NCBI GenBank assembly: GCA_023443625.1
Contig: JAEZTQ010000053.1
Coordinates: 1-18,754, forward strand
DNA length: 18,754 nucleotides
Direction: 5' to 3'
Source: Bacillota bacterium
GTDB lineage: Bacteria > Bacillota_A > Clostridia > Lachnospirales > Lachnospiraceae
Below are positions 6,285 through 13,848 of this stretch, piece by piece (position 1 is the first letter of the stretch; each line of letters begins with the position of its first letter). The translations under genes and the position numbers were made by a program. The notes beneath the pieces were generated by a model. The model was not told the DNA's origin and searched no databases. It was given only the letters and a program-made list of their open reading frames with translations.

Positions 6285-7187
6285 TTACTCAGTAAAATCC
6301 TTAAAATACCATGTTGGAAGAGGATTTTTCATTTCATCAAACCAATGAAGTATGTCTGTATTCATTTTTATAATAGAAGGTAGTTCATCCGGAGCAAAAT
6401 ATTTTGCCCACACTATGGAAGTTATGGCGCTTGCTGAAAGGTAATACATTAATAGTTTCCAAAACTTTTCTGGTACTTCATTGTTGAAATAACCATTAAT
6501 CTGCCCTGAAGCAAACTCCCCGCACTCAATACCGATACGATTGAACTCATACCATGGGTCTCCATAATTATCAAAATCAACAGTATGCCAATCAATAATC
6601 GATAAATGTCCAGATGCTGTTAATATCATATTGCCCATATGGTAATCTCCGTGATGACGGCACTGTGGACGGTTGTCTAATAATTCTCTATTCCTTTCAA
6701 GATAATCCAAAATAATGGTATCTCCGGGAAAAGGAACACCTTCGGAGTGAAATGCTTCTATGCGAGGATTTATAACAGAGTAGTATCGCTCAGACCAGTC
6801 AGGAACAACATCTCTTGCCTGAACTGTATGTATCTTTCTAAGAATTTCACCTGATTCTAAACCCATATGATATTGTTCTTTCGGCGATAGCGTAGATAAG
6901 ATAGATTCCACTTCAACTCCCTCAATCCAACTCAGCAGCGTGTACACAGATTTCCCATTTTCACAAATACCAAAATCAATAGGGGAAGGCATGGGCACAT
7001 TACGTGCAACCATTTCTTTCATAGCCTCAAACTCAGTCTTTTTCTGTGAATACTCAGAAGAATCTGCAATACGGAGTAATAGATGTTTCCCATCGACTGT
7101 TTCAATATAATATTTTTGATCTCCTGAAATGCCTTTTGTAATTGGCTCAATCTTAGCAAATGTGTCATATGTGGGAATATCTTTCAT
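6285..7187 (-). CDS. Aminoglycoside phosphotransferase (APH)-family kinase
   Basis: A 300-residue protein-kinase-fold phosphotransferase. Visible parts: the N-lobe glycine region KGISGDQKYYI (about 18-28), the lysine-equivalent segment HLLLRIA, the catalytic loop HHGDYHMGNMI (about 178-188, Asp181 as base and Asn186 as Mg ligand) and the metal-binding IIDWHTVDFDNYGDPWYEF (about 197-215). Family members phosphorylate aminoglycosides, macrolides, choline, homoserine or sugars; the substrate is not clear, so resistance should not be assumed. The ATG is preceded by AGAGGAATG. After its stop an in-frame tail (ending FKERKMIIA) looks like a further gene scrap. A near copy of its 5' end lies at 3921-4000. 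Confidence 0.88.
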   Translation of the reverse strand: MKDIPTYDTFAKIEPITKGISGDQKYYIETVDGKHLLLRIADSSEYSQKKTEFEAMKEMVARNVPMPSPIDFGICENGKSVYTLLSWIEGVEVESILSTLSPKEQYHMGLESGEILRKIHTVQARDVVPDWSERYYSVINPRIEAFHSEGVPFPGDTIILDYLERNRELLDNRPQCRHHGDYHMGNMILTASGHLSIIDWHTVDFDNYGDPWYEFNRIGIECGEFASGQINGYFNNEVPEKFWKLLMYYLSASAITSIVWAKYFAPDELPSIIKMNTDILHWFDEMKNPLPTWYFKDFTE

Positions 7188-7309
7188 AGTTCCATTCCTC
7201 TCATTATTTTTCTATACAAACTATATGTATCATCATTCAAAATGAAAGTTAATTTATTCAAAATTCCAGATAAATTCGAGTTAATACTTTATACAAGAGG
7301 AATAACGAT

Positions 7310-7900
7310 TTATGACAACATATTAGCTAGTTGGATAAAATCGGTAACAGTATTGCCTTCAAATTGAATATTTCTACTATTGAACAAAACTGTATTCATG
7401 CCAACTTTCCTTGCCGCTTCCAGATTACCCTCTCTGTCATCTACATATAAACAATCTTCTGGCTTACAACCCAATTGTTCTATTGTAAGCTGGAAGATAC
7501 CCTCATCTGGCTTTTGAATTTTCAAATCACCACTAATGCTAATCACATCAAAGTATTTATTTATATCAAACTTCTCTCGAAGATATTTACTCCATCGGCT
7601 GGAATCATTTGATATAATAGCCATCTTGTAGTGTTTGCTTATAGAGGATGCAAAATCAAGTAAACCATCATTTATTTCTATCGTATCTAAATACTCTTTT
7701 TCAATTTTCACTAAATCGCCTTTAAAGCCAAGACTTTCCCACACCTCTAAGGAGGTTAATTCTCCCACATCAGCTTTGAACCAGGGAGTGTATATTTCTT
7801 CTGGCTTTAGATTAGGAAATGTCCGTTGAATATATGGTACAAAGTCATCTCCCGTTTGTTTTACTATTACACCATACATATCTAAGATTATAGCTTTCAA
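7310..7900 (-). CDS. HAD-superfamily hydrolase, subfamily IA
   Basis: A 196-residue HAD hydrolase. Motif I is IILDMYGVIV (Asp7 nucleophile; Tyr in place of the usual second Asp, as in the DxYG variants), motif II is AIISNDSSRW, motif III includes the lysine of KIQKPDEGIF, and motif IV is LYVDDREGNLEAARKVGM. The helical cap lies between motifs I and II. It probably dephosphorylates a small metabolite; the tyrosine also occurs in haloacid dehalogenases, so the exact chemistry is open. The start codon is TTG, supported by GGAAAGGA ten bases upstream; the next ATG would remove the nucleophile. Confidence 0.88.
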   Translation of the reverse strand: MKAIILDMYGVIVKQTGDDFVPYIQRTFPNLKPEEIYTPWFKADVGELTSLEVWESLGFKGDLVKIEKEYLDTIEINDGLLDFASSISKHYKMAIISNDSSRWSKYLREKFDINKYFDVISISGDLKIQKPDEGIFQLTIEQLGCKPEDCLYVDDREGNLEAARKVGMNTVLFNSRNIQFEGNTVTDFIQLANMLS

Positions 7901-7939
7901 AATTATGTATCCTTTCCAGCAAACTTTGACTTGTCTGCC

Positions 7940-8035
7940 TTATCCACTATTATTGGATTTATAGTTCTTCAATTTATTCTCATAATCTCCGAAAAACTTA
8001 TTTACTTGCCAACAATTTCTTGGCTGAGGTATTCA
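7940..8035 (-). pseudogene. Short 3' gene fragment after the metallo-beta-lactamase stop
   Basis: Immediately after the TGA of the metallo-beta-lactamase gene a second in-frame TGA is followed by 30 sense codons: IPQPRNCWQVNKFF, then GDYENKLKNYKSNNSG and a stop. The composition (aromatic, Lys/Asn-rich tail) looks like the C-terminus of a real protein rather than random intergenic DNA, but I cannot name the family. Its position repeats the pattern seen after the HIT and pyrophosphatase-like genes. Confidence 0.4.
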
Positions 8036-8848
8036 TCATAACTCTATAACCAAACCTGTGGATAATTGTTGAACCATCTCTCCTAACTCTTCCTGTAAGA
8101 TATCAAATGACCGTTTTCCAGTGCAATGCCCAGTATAAACAACCTCTATTCCTGTCATTTTAATTCTTTTTGCAAGCTCTTTAACTTCCGCTTTTGATTT
8201 ATTGAAAATATGAAAACCACCCACTAAAGCTTTGATTTTCTTATCAGGATAGGTCGCAGCAACTTCATTAATAATATTATCCGCTCCACCATGTGAACAG
8301 CTGTTAAAAATAACAAGACCTGAGGATGTATCAAAAACAAGACTTTGCTCGTGAGAAAAATCATCCGGTTTCCAACCTTTTTCATTACGTATGTACATCA
8401 TGTTCTTCTTACCTATTTCGGATAGTTCTTCTGTTTTATGTGGGATAAGCATTACCTCAGGGAACAAAGTATAATCACCCTTACAATAAACAATGCGCTC
8501 CCTATATTCATCCAGAATATTCTTTGGAATGCCAATATACTTACGGATAAACCATTTTTTCATATAACAGTTTTCGTCACAACCGTCCCGTAGATAAAAC
8601 TTTGCCTTATCATTTGTCTCAAAAAAATTCTTCATACCATCTGCATGGTCATAATGTGCATGAGACAAAACAGCATAATCAATATCTTGAATGTTTAAAC
8701 CAAGTTTTTCTGCATTTCTTAAAAACAGTCCTGAAGCACCTGTGTCAAGCAATATATGCTCATTGTTATACTCTATATATATACATAATCCCCATTCACC
8801 AGCTATATTTTCCTTCGAAATATTATCTACCAATACCGTAGCTTTCAT
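8036..8848 (-). CDS. Metallo-beta-lactamase-fold hydrolase (DHPMR-phosphate synthase-like)
   Basis: A 270-residue MBL-fold protein. The metal-binding motif is LSHAHYDHADG (His63, His65, Asp67, His68); further ligands are suggested by NSCSHGGADNI, GGFHIF and YTGHCTGKR near the C-terminus. The N-terminal VLVDN followed by IEYNNEHILLDTGASG is typical of the group annotated as 7,8-dihydropterin-6-methyl-4-(beta-D-ribofuranosyl)-aminobenzene-5'-phosphate synthase, an archaeal pterin enzyme; in clostridia the real substrate is unknown. AGGGAGA six bases before the ATG supports the start. A 7-bp dyad lies about 95 bases upstream of the start. Confidence 0.88.
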   Translation of the reverse strand: MKATVLVDNISKENIAGEWGLCIYIEYNNEHILLDTGASGLFLRNAEKLGLNIQDIDYAVLSHAHYDHADGMKNFFETNDKAKFYLRDGCDENCYMKKWFIRKYIGIPKNILDEYRERIVYCKGDYTLFPEVMLIPHKTEELSEIGKKNMMYIRNEKGWKPDDFSHEQSLVFDTSSGLVIFNSCSHGGADNIINEVAATYPDKKIKALVGGFHIFNKSKAEVKELAKRIKMTGIEVVYTGHCTGKRSFDILQEELGEMVQQLSTGLVIEL

Positions 8849-8941
8849 TAAGATTCTCCCTTTTTGTTATTCAATAAGCTTCTGTCTTCTGTTAAATAAT
8901 GTCATGTTTGCTGATTGAATGTACTTAATTCAATCTCTTAC

Positions 8942-8957
8942 ATTAGGTACACCTAAT
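8942..8957. promoter_or_regulatory. Perfect dyad, possible operator
   Basis: ATTAGGT and ACCTAAT are perfect inverted arms separated by AC. It sits between the DUF3781 stop and the metallo-beta-lactamase gene, about 95 bases upstream of the latter's ATG. No T-tract follows, so it is not a terminator. A dimeric repressor or activator site is possible; no regulator gene is adjacent and no clear promoter was found beside it. Confidence 0.3.
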
Positions 8958-8969
8958 CTCTCTTCCTCA

Positions 8970-9254
8970 TTATTCACCTGATATTGGTTTTCGCAGCTTA
9001 TGGGCTGTAATAATTGTTAAGCTATGGGCATTTATCGTTATTTCACAACTATTTATATTAACATACCAATTCTTCCCTCTCTTTGTTATAGAAGAATTTG
9101 TATCTTGTATCATATCTCTGCACGCTTGAACCACATCGATCTCTTCCAATGAAAGATTTCTTTTAATTCGTTCTATCCCTAATTTGGTTGTATGCAGCTT
9201 ATTTAAGTTTAAAATCAATTCACTCTTATTCATATCATTTATTCTTGCTTCCAT
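8970..9254 (-). CDS. DUF3781 family protein
   Basis: A 94-residue protein with the family pattern: NKSELILNLNKLHTTKLGI, then ERIKRNLSLE, a mid part CRDMIQDTNSSITKRGKNWYV and the beta-rich end CEITINAHSLTIITAHKLR. The length fits DUF3781, a small clostridial family of unknown function. The extra C-terminal residues PISGE may be read-on sequence. The ribosome binding site is weak (AGG 11 bases before the ATG, with AAGGA further away). It stands alone between a P-loop kinase fragment and the metallo-beta-lactamase gene. Confidence 0.75.
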   Translation of the reverse strand: MEARINDMNKSELILNLNKLHTTKLGIERIKRNLSLEEIDVVQACRDMIQDTNSSITKRGKNWYVNINSCEITINAHSLTIITAHKLRKPISGE

Positions 9255-9334
9255 ATATTAACCTATATTCCTTCTTGTTAATCTTTGTAGGGCCCCAAAG
9301 CATGTATTATATATCCTCGTTCATGACACGGACA

Positions 9335-9392
9335 ATAGTCGTTGGTCGTCAAAAATAGTTATCGGTATCCAAATGAGTATATCCTTATTCAT
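9335..9392 (-). pseudogene. Short fragment of a P-loop kinase gene
   Basis: The minus strand encodes GYTHLDTDNYF, stop, RPT, closely matching GYTHMDTDDYFWQPT of the intact kinase at 11933-12478; the tryptophan codon TGG has become TGA. The DNA matches 12356-12405 at most positions over about 48 bases. The P-loop before and the rest of the gene after are missing. It sits in the 185-base gap after the Nudix gene; nothing else is recognisable there. Confidence 0.7.
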
Positions 9393-9439
9393 AGTTGATT
9401 TTCCATATTAATGCTTCTATTCAGTCCCCTAATAATTGT

Positions 9440-9895
9440 TTATTTACCAACAGATAATTCAGTTATATCTGTATATGAAAACGGATTCTTCCGAAAAGAA
9501 TTACAGTATACTTTTGAATTATTAGCAATCATGTTAGAAAATCTTGATATGTATAAAGGATGGGCTATCATCTTCTTAGCATCATCTACAGAAAACCATC
9601 CTACTTCTACACTTTCATCACTTGTTGAAAGTTCACCTGATTCAAAAGTACATTTAAAGTCTATATTGACAATATCATTTTCAATATTTTTATATATTCC
9701 GATTATTCCATTTATGGTAACTTTAATGCCACTTTCCTCTATAATTTCACGAACTAATGCTTCCTGTAAACTTTCGCCCGATTCAACCATGCCTCCTGGA
9801 AACTCCCACCCCCTCCATGGACTTTTTACAAGCAGCACCTCTTTATCATTATTTGTTACAAATCCTCCGACTGCCACAAAATGATTTTTCTCCAT
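9440..9895 (-). CDS. Nudix hydrolase
   Basis: A 151-residue Nudix protein. The Nudix box is complete at about residues 35-57: G-x5-E-x7-REIIEESGI, with the EE pair binding the Mg or Mn that activates water. The preceding SPWRGWEFPGG fixes the fold. It cleaves a nucleoside diphosphate linked to another group; candidates are oxidised nucleotides or NDP-sugars, not distinguishable here. The start at ATG 9895 is preferred because AGAGG lies about six bases upstream; the longer frame begins at TTG 9925 without a ribosome binding site. It is followed by a kinase gene fragment. Confidence 0.9.
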   Translation of the reverse strand: MEKNHFVAVGGFVTNNDKEVLLVKSPWRGWEFPGGMVESGESLQEALVREIIEESGIKVTINGIIGIYKNIENDIVNIDFKCTFESGELSTSDESVEVGWFSVDDAKKMIAHPLYISRFSNMIANNSKVYCNSFRKNPFSYTDITELSVGK

Positions 9896-10016
9896 ACATA
9901 ACCTCTTTTCTAATCCGAAACACAATTTATTTCAAGTTGCCATTCCATAATTTCATCATTACTCAGTCTCCGTTTATGCTTTATTCCTCACTAAATTATT
10001 TTCTGTTTCCTTATTT

Positions 10017-10361
10017 TTATAGTGAATTACCACAATTAATGTCAAATGGAGCAATCAATAATTTTTGAACATCCTTCAAATAGGTTTCAAAGAACCATTT
10101 TGTTGCTTTGCCATAATTCTCTTTGTTATCAAACTCCCAAAAAGAGTAATATTTAACGCATTTGACAATCTTAGTTAATTCTCTTGGAGCTTCGCCGAGT
10201 TCGACACCATCAATAGTATAGAAACGTTTCATATATTTGATTGTTATACATCCTTGTTGTTTCATTTGTTCTTTCCATATGATATCTGCAATGGTTTCAA
10301 ACTGTTCCAGTTTCTCTGGCTTTACTTGAAAAAGTTTAATTTCAGAAAAAGCTTTTTGCAT
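10017..10361 (-). CDS. Conserved protein, possibly a dimeric alpha/beta-barrel
   Basis: A 114-residue soluble protein: EIKLFQVKPEKLEQFE, then KEQMKQQGCITIKYMKRFY, KIVKCVKYYSFWEFDNKENY and KATKWFFETYLKDVQKLL. The beta-alpha-beta pattern, with a strand-initial segment, a 'collect and resist' helix and a closing YYSFWEF strand, resembles ferredoxin-like dimeric barrels such as antibiotic biosynthesis monooxygenases. I cannot assign an activity. GGGGAGA lies about seven bases before the ATG, and a promoter candidate lies 107 bases upstream. Confidence 0.65.
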   Translation of the reverse strand: MQKAFSEIKLFQVKPEKLEQFETIADIIWKEQMKQQGCITIKYMKRFYTIDGVELGEAPRELTKIVKCVKYYSFWEFDNKENYGKATKWFFETYLKDVQKLLIAPFDINCGNSL

Positions 10362-10467
10362 AAGAATTTCTCCCCATCAATATAATCTGCACATCAGATT
10401 TTCTATAATAACTATAACATTACCGTGTGTCTTAAGTTACTTAATTGGATTGTAAACCCATGGCAAT

Positions 10468-10497
10468 ATTATACAACTAATGTTGTTTTAAGCACAA
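10468..10497 (-). promoter_or_regulatory. Candidate promoter for the 114-residue protein
   Basis: On the minus strand TTGTGC (10492-10497) and a perfect TATAAT (10468-10473) are 18 bases apart; the leader to the ATG at 10361 is about 100 bases. The -35 region overlaps a small dyad (ACAACTAATGTTGT). The rest of the 10362-10620 gap contains an 18-codon scrap ending EALRFNRQ just after the MBL gene stop and no supported gene. Confidence 0.45.
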
Positions 10498-10620
10498 CTT
10501 ATTTATATTCTTGAATATATTCCTATCCCTTTTCTGCGATGGTTTTAAGAAATGATTATTGTCTATTAAATCTTAATGCCTCCAGTCTTTTCCCTTTTTG
10601 TAGCATTTCAACGAAATACA

Positions 10621-11466
10621 CTAATAATTGATTTCCAAACCATCATATGCAAATTCAATTCCGTCTAATTGATTATGTAGATTCATATAATCATCATAGG
10701 ATTTTCCCCAATCCTCTTCTAAATGAGTAACAATCACTCTCTTAATATGATATTTGTTTTTCAGTTCTACAATTTCATCCAATACAAATAACTCATCTCG
10801 TAGCGGATTATCTTTCTCAAGCACGAAACCGTCCTTCAATATATCTCCAACAATTGTGTTACCAATAATCAGACAATCTGCATCCATGAAAACATCATTT
10901 TCAGGAAACGGTTTTACATCACATGGGGCATAAATCACCTTATGAGAACCCTCAATAAAAACGAAAACAGTTATACTTCCCGTTTCGTCAACCTGTATTA
11001 ATTCTATATGGATGGAACTACAGTCCAGACTCGTATATGCCTGAATATTAATTAAATTCATACTTTCATAATAATCCAGTGCGGAGCCATATTTTGTCCC
11101 CTGTGATTTTAAATCTTTAATAATTGATGGTAACGAAGCTACTGTTATTGAATTCTTACATGCTAATCCAACGGATTTGGCCAACCAGTCTAACCTCAAT
11201 TGTTCGATTACCCGCATACCCATGGTATGGTCTGGGTCTATGTGACTGTATAGAATATACTCTACATTCTTGATATCTGCATTATTCAATGCATAGGAAA
11301 CATCTTCTGGCGTATCAATCAATATACCAGCATCCTCAACATATAAACTACAACCACACCTTGCGTATGGAAAGCCTTTTTTCCTTGCTTCAGTACAAAC
11401 ATTACACTGGCATAATGGTTTAGGTATACTGACACAGCCTCCAGAACCAATAATCTTTAATTTCAT
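10621..11466 (-). CDS. PhnP-like metallo-beta-lactamase-fold phosphodiesterase
   Basis: A 281-residue MBL-fold protein. It opens with MKLKIIGSGGCVSIPKPLC and a cysteine cluster CQCNVC, as in PhnP-type proteins where such cysteines bind a structural zinc. The catalytic metal motif is YSHIDPDHTMGM (His75, Asp77, Asp79, His80), followed by late features IYAPCDVK and IVTHLEEDWG. PhnP cleaves phosphoribosyl cyclic phosphate in phosphonate use, but no phn genes are near, so a generic cyclic phosphodiesterase or hydrolase is safer. The start at 11466 is preferred over a longer frame (11523) because GAGGAG lies eight bases before it. Confidence 0.85.
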   Translation of the reverse strand: MKLKIIGSGGCVSIPKPLCQCNVCTEARKKGFPYARCGCSLYVEDAGILIDTPEDVSYALNNADIKNVEYILYSHIDPDHTMGMRVIEQLRLDWLAKSVGLACKNSITVASLPSIIKDLKSQGTKYGSALDYYESMNLINIQAYTSLDCSSIHIELIQVDETGSITVFVFIEGSHKVIYAPCDVKPFPENDVFMDADCLIIGNTIVGDILKDGFVLEKDNPLRDELFVLDEIVELKNKYHIKRVIVTHLEEDWGKSYDDYMNLHNQLDGIEFAYDGLEINY

Positions 11467-11523
11467 AATCATACTCCTCTTTCTACTCTGATTTATATGA
11501 ATCACTTGAGTCCATACCAGCAA

Positions 11524-11872
11524 CTATGCTCCCACCGATAATATTCGAATCGCCAGCTCTACTTCCTCCTCTGTTAATCCGACTGTAGAATCCGTGCTAA
11601 TCTTATATTTTGTTATGTCATTATATAAATCTAAATCGTCCATATAAGAAAGGATTCCACCTCCCTATGTTCATCCAACCATGCAATAACTTCCATCACT
11701 TGAATTAAGCTGAATTTCTTTGTCTTTTTAAGCTCATCATCTGATAAATCTGGAGTTTTGTCATATATTGATATATATACTTGTTGAATAGTTCACTGAT
11801 CTTTTCTGCTTCTTTTCGAACCGGCAGTATTTCCGGTACCACTATCCAATCAAAATACTTCCGTAAAACATC
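11524..11872 (-). pseudogene. Degenerate coding remnants in a 409-base gap
   Basis: From 11872 the minus strand reads KYFDWIVVPEILPVRKEAEK, then ISELFNKYIYQ. A frame change near 11765 restores a long frame: TPDLSDDELKKTKKFSLIQV, then MEVIAWLDEHREVESFL, stopping at 11631. Overlapping it, ATG 11643 opens a 39-codon ORF (YNDITKYKISTDSTVGLTEE, then EVELAIRILSVGA) ending at 11524, with GGGAGG rather far upstream. The helical, acidic sequences look like genuine protein but I do not recognise the family. The first piece lies in the frame of the kinase stop at 11933. I read it as one frameshifted gene plus a possible small ORF. Confidence 0.45.
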
Positions 11873-11932
11873 TTATCTTAATCTAATCCCACATAACACT
11901 TTATTTGTATTAATCCCAGTATACATATGACA

Positions 11933-12478
11933 CTATTTCAACAAATCCATAGAATGCTTAAGTAATTTCAAGTTAATTTCAACTGGTTTAACACCATCAA
12001 GCATTACCTGCTCACATCGAAGTAGCTTAGACCAATTATCATGCATTGCTTTACTCCTCATATTTTCATCCCCATCATCATATTCTTTTGCCCATTTGAT
12101 AAATGATAAATGCTCTTCATACATATCGCCATGCTCACGTATTCTATTGCCAAATCGCCCATATTCTCTTGCTTCTAATCTATTGATGCGAATTTCCATT
12201 GGTGTAACTATTCTGATAGCCAAGTTGAAAAATGGGATGAAAACATCTCCCCAACCACACAAAGAACCTGATATCACTACTTTTTCGTTTACATCCAAAT
12301 CCTTTTTCATTAAAGCAATTCTCTCACTCAATTCTCTCTTTGCAATAAATGGTGGATTCGTTGGCTGCCAAAAATAGTCATCTGTATCCATATGAGTATA
12401 TCCATATTTTAAAGATATTGCTTTCCCGAGAGTTGTTGTTCCAGCCCCCGAAGCCCCATATATATGTATTACCTTCAT
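11933..12478 (-). CDS. P-loop NTPase, small-molecule kinase-like
   Basis: A 181-residue P-loop protein. The Walker A motif is IYGASGAGTTTLGKAI (about residues 6-21), followed by the substrate-site-like HMDTDDYFWQPTNPPF (29-44) and an acceptor/lid region MEIRINRLEAREYGRFGNRI rich in arginines, as in adenylate/shikimate-kinase-like AAA_17/18 proteins. The substrate is unknown. The start at 12478 is chosen because AGGAGA lies seven bases upstream; the longer ATG lies within that ribosome binding site. A fragment of a related gene lies at 9335-9392, so this family has been acquired at least twice here. Confidence 0.82.
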   Translation of the reverse strand: MKVIHIYGASGAGTTTLGKAISLKYGYTHMDTDDYFWQPTNPPFIAKRELSERIALMKKDLDVNEKVVISGSLCGWGDVFIPFFNLAIRIVTPMEIRINRLEAREYGRFGNRIREHGDMYEEHLSFIKWAKEYDDGDENMRSKAMHDNWSKLLRCEQVMLDGVKPVEINLKLLKHSMDLLK

Positions 12479-12594
12479 CTTTTCTCTCCTCATTCGATAT
12501 TCATTTCAAATGAAAATGTCTCAATACAGTCGGATACTCATTGCTCTATTTTACTATTTGCCATTAAGATTTTTGCAGATTATTTACAAGGCTA

Positions 12595-13302
12595 CTATTT
12601 CTTTAAAATTAAATGATGAAAAAATGCTATATTTCGAAATTCCATAATCTGAGCAACTCTTAATTCAATCTCTACCATTTTCTCTTGCCAACCTACATCT
12701 TTATGAATGTCTTGGTTTTGTTGTAAATCCCAAAACGTTCTAATTCCAAATGTTTCACATACTTTAAATTTCTCACACCAATCTGTCAAATCAGAATCTT
12801 CATAATAATGAATTGTCCCATAATTAGATGCTGTCCCATCCTTACCATCTAATAGCATATGAGCTTTTTCAAAATTATTTAGCAGAACCACCATTTGCAT
12901 AACTCGTCCTTGCCTATTATGCTTAATAATCGAAAGCATCCCTTCTGGTTTCAATAGCCGGTAAAATTCATTTACAATTTCTTCTCGACCATCAGCGTAT
13001 TCCAAAACATTATGACAAAGAACAATATCAAAAGTTTCATTTTCTAGTTTCTTTAGTATGTCAATACTCCCAACAATCTGTTGGTACTCATAATCGCAGT
13101 ATCTATCTTTTACTGTCTCTTCTGATGGTTCAATAGCAACTACCTCATTATCCTGTGCAAAATAATTTGCAGTAAATCCAGTACCACTACCAAAATCTAA
13201 AATCCTTTTTCCTTTTATGTTACCCAATTGCGTGAGTGAAATTTTTTTAAGAAGTGCTTCCCAAGGTTGCAACTTATCTATATTATGAATATGCATTTTC
13301 AT
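12595..13302 (-). CDS. Class I SAM-dependent methyltransferase
   Basis: A 235-residue methyltransferase. Motif I is RILDFGSGTGFTANYF (about residues 33-48), binding S-adenosylmethionine; the acidic end of strand 2 is VVAIEPSEE, and motif IV is FDIVLCHNVLEYADGREEIV, followed by LLKPEGMLSII. The C-terminal part (HYYEDSDLTDWCEKF and FGIRTFWDLQQ) resembles small-molecule or tRNA-wobble-type (CmoA/SmtA-like) methyltransferases; the acceptor is unknown. The start at 13302 is supported by GGAG six bases upstream; the longer frame would begin with TTG inside that site. A broken methyltransferase lies just upstream. Confidence 0.88.
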   Translation of the reverse strand: MKMHIHNIDKLQPWEALLKKISLTQLGNIKGKRILDFGSGTGFTANYFAQDNEVVAIEPSEETVKDRYCDYEYQQIVGSIDILKKLENETFDIVLCHNVLEYADGREEIVNEFYRLLKPEGMLSIIKHNRQGRVMQMVVLLNNFEKAHMLLDGKDGTASNYGTIHYYEDSDLTDWCEKFKVCETFGIRTFWDLQQNQDIHKDVGWQEKMVEIELRVAQIMEFRNIAFFHHLILKK

Positions 13303-13388
13303 CATTTTCTCCAAATTCTACTTTTCATTTAGTTTACGTTCAAGAAAGCATGTCAAGTTAATAATCGTATTATACTTTTTATGAATAA

Positions 13389-13711
13389 TCATTTTTTGCA
13401 TCTCAAGTTATACATAACTCCCATAGCTCCAACTTTAGCAATAGTTCTATTTGTTTCTTCTATTTCAAAATAATTCTTAGTCATATCCTCAAATTCCAGA
13501 TGCAGTATATCAAATTTATTAGGCTGTCGCATATATTCTTCAATGCTCATCATCACTCGGCCAGTTGGACTTTCGGTGTTTGAAATATTAAGTACGAATT
13601 TTCCGTTAGTTTTATTATATGGTGGGCTTCTTTAATTGTTTTTTTACAAATTTCAAAATACTCAAACACCCCAATACATGCATCTAGAGCTTTTACCTTT
13701 TTGAAATCCAT
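13389..13711 (-). pseudogene. Truncated and frameshifted SAM methyltransferase remnant
   Basis: The frame from 13711 reads KALDACIGVFEYFEICKKTI and KEAHHIIK, which is the motif IV to post-motif region of class I methyltransferases. A one-base shift near 13600 moves the continuation NGKFVLNISNTESPTGR, RVMMSIEEYMRQPNKFDILH and IAKVGAMGVMYNLRCKK to another frame, ending at the TGA at 13389. The SAM-binding motif I is absent, and no ribosome binding site precedes the ATG. It is therefore a 5'-truncated, frameshifted relic. The final part does not look like a standard methyltransferase end and could come from another gene. Confidence 0.7.
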
Positions 13712-13804
13712 ATTTTACTAAAGGTTCAATACTTTAATATCTTGATAATTATTTCCATTTTACACCACATTCTTAATGAGTTCTACTATTAATTGCAGAC
13801 ATTT

Positions 13805-13848
13805 TTAAAAAACCTGTCATGAAAATAAGAGATCCTTAACATGACAGG
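13805..13848 (-). terminator. Intrinsic terminator, minus strand
   Basis: A perfect 9-bp stem CCTGTCATG/CATGACAGG with an 18-base loop is followed on the minus strand by TTTTTT. It ends any transcript reading through from the recR side before it reaches the accessory array. Confidence 0.75.

Noticed and set aside
9411..9884. 157-codon open frame on the plus strand
   Set aside because: It is the antisense shadow of the Nudix gene, has no ribosome binding site or family features, and the minus-strand Nudix box is unmistakable.
2482..13711. A chromosomal integron with attC sites
   Set aside because: I looked between the genes for RYYYAAC/GTTRRRY pairs with imperfect palindromes and found none convincing; no tyrosine recombinase is encoded.
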